Of a stretch of 64,000 bases of DNA, positions 63,981 to 64,000 are shown piece after piece; positions within the stretch are counted from its first letter, which is position 1, and each line of letters opens with the position of its first letter. The notes under the pieces are model-generated. The model did not search any database, was not told the origin of the DNA, and saw nothing but the letters and a program-made list of their open reading frames with translations. The position numbers and the translations under genes are program-made. This stretch comes from Mycolicibacterium stellerae (GTDB lineage Bacteria > Actinomycetota > Actinomycetes > Mycobacteriales > Mycobacteriaceae), in contig NZ_RARC01000003.1 of assembly GCF_003719305.1 (NCBI RefSeq), positions 248,001-312,000 on the forward strand, given 5' to 3'.

Positions 63981-64000
63981 AACAGCGCGGGAGGTCTTCA

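Overview
The window reads as a chromosomal segment of a non-tuberculous, probably environmental mycobacterium. Three things point there: the 3' end of an mce operon (MceD, MceE, MceF), an Mpt51 homologue of the antigen 85 family, and a PGRS glycine-rich protein. A further dense block of genes has recognisable counterparts in the M. tuberculosis DosR (dormancy) regulon: an Rv1733c-like membrane protein, several universal stress proteins, an Rv2629-like protein and an Rv0571c-like phosphoribosyltransferase/hydrolase. Coding density is high apart from a few gaps that hold gene remnants. I saw no rRNA, tRNA, CRISPR array or intact mobile element.

1-20 kb: tail of the mce operon; a FAD monooxygenase/TetR divergon with a palindrome between the genes; mpt51; a frameshifted alpha/beta hydrolase; a DoxX protein; and a 1020-residue PGRS protein ending in two carboxymuconolactone-decarboxylase-like domains. 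Then come NTF2-fold proteins, a luciferase-like oxidoreductase, a deazaflavin-dependent reductase and two TetR genes, one with a large double operator. The gaps contain remnants of an IS3-type OrfA, an aldehyde dehydrogenase and an SMP-30 lactonase.

20-37 kb: a catabolic island. Two xylose-isomerase-fold proteins, two SDRs, an NTF2-fold protein, two metabolite:H+ symporters, a TauD/TfdA dioxygenase, a FAD oxidoreductase, two IclR regulators, a hydroxyquinol-type intradiol dioxygenase and maleylacetate reductase are arranged around seven copies of one 15-bp palindrome (consensus TGCCRYYSAGYGGCA). These copies sit in the promoter regions, so the island looks like a single IclR regulon. The likely end of the route is a trihydroxybenzene, then maleylacetate, then 3-oxoadipate. 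The starting substrate is not evident. A nitroreductase and an SMP-30-like lipoprotein follow, together with a TetR gene cut down by an internal deletion.

37-46 kb: a hydrolase/TetR operon with paired operators, a peroxiredoxin fused to a DUF742 domain, the DesA3-type acyl-CoA desaturase with its ferredoxin reductase, a lipoprotein, an NTF2-fold/TetR divergon with TGACA-N-TGTCA operators, and an AsnC regulator divergent from a DMT exporter.

46-64 kb: a DosR-like dormancy region. It holds a DUF2252 protein, an Rv1733c-like protein, and a Usp-DUF1918-hydrolase-HPF-Usp operon. A second Usp unit carries a 31-residue membrane peptide and a zinc-ribbon protein. An operon for acyl-CoA synthetase, a pyruvate-dehydrogenase-type E1/E2 and an acyl carrier protein follows, then a deazaflavin reductase with the Rv2629-like protein, and PhoU with the phosphoribosyltransferase-hydrolase fusion. 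DosR-box-like 14-mers (GGGACTTNNGTCCC type) lie upstream of these units; the DosR and DosS genes themselves are not in the window.
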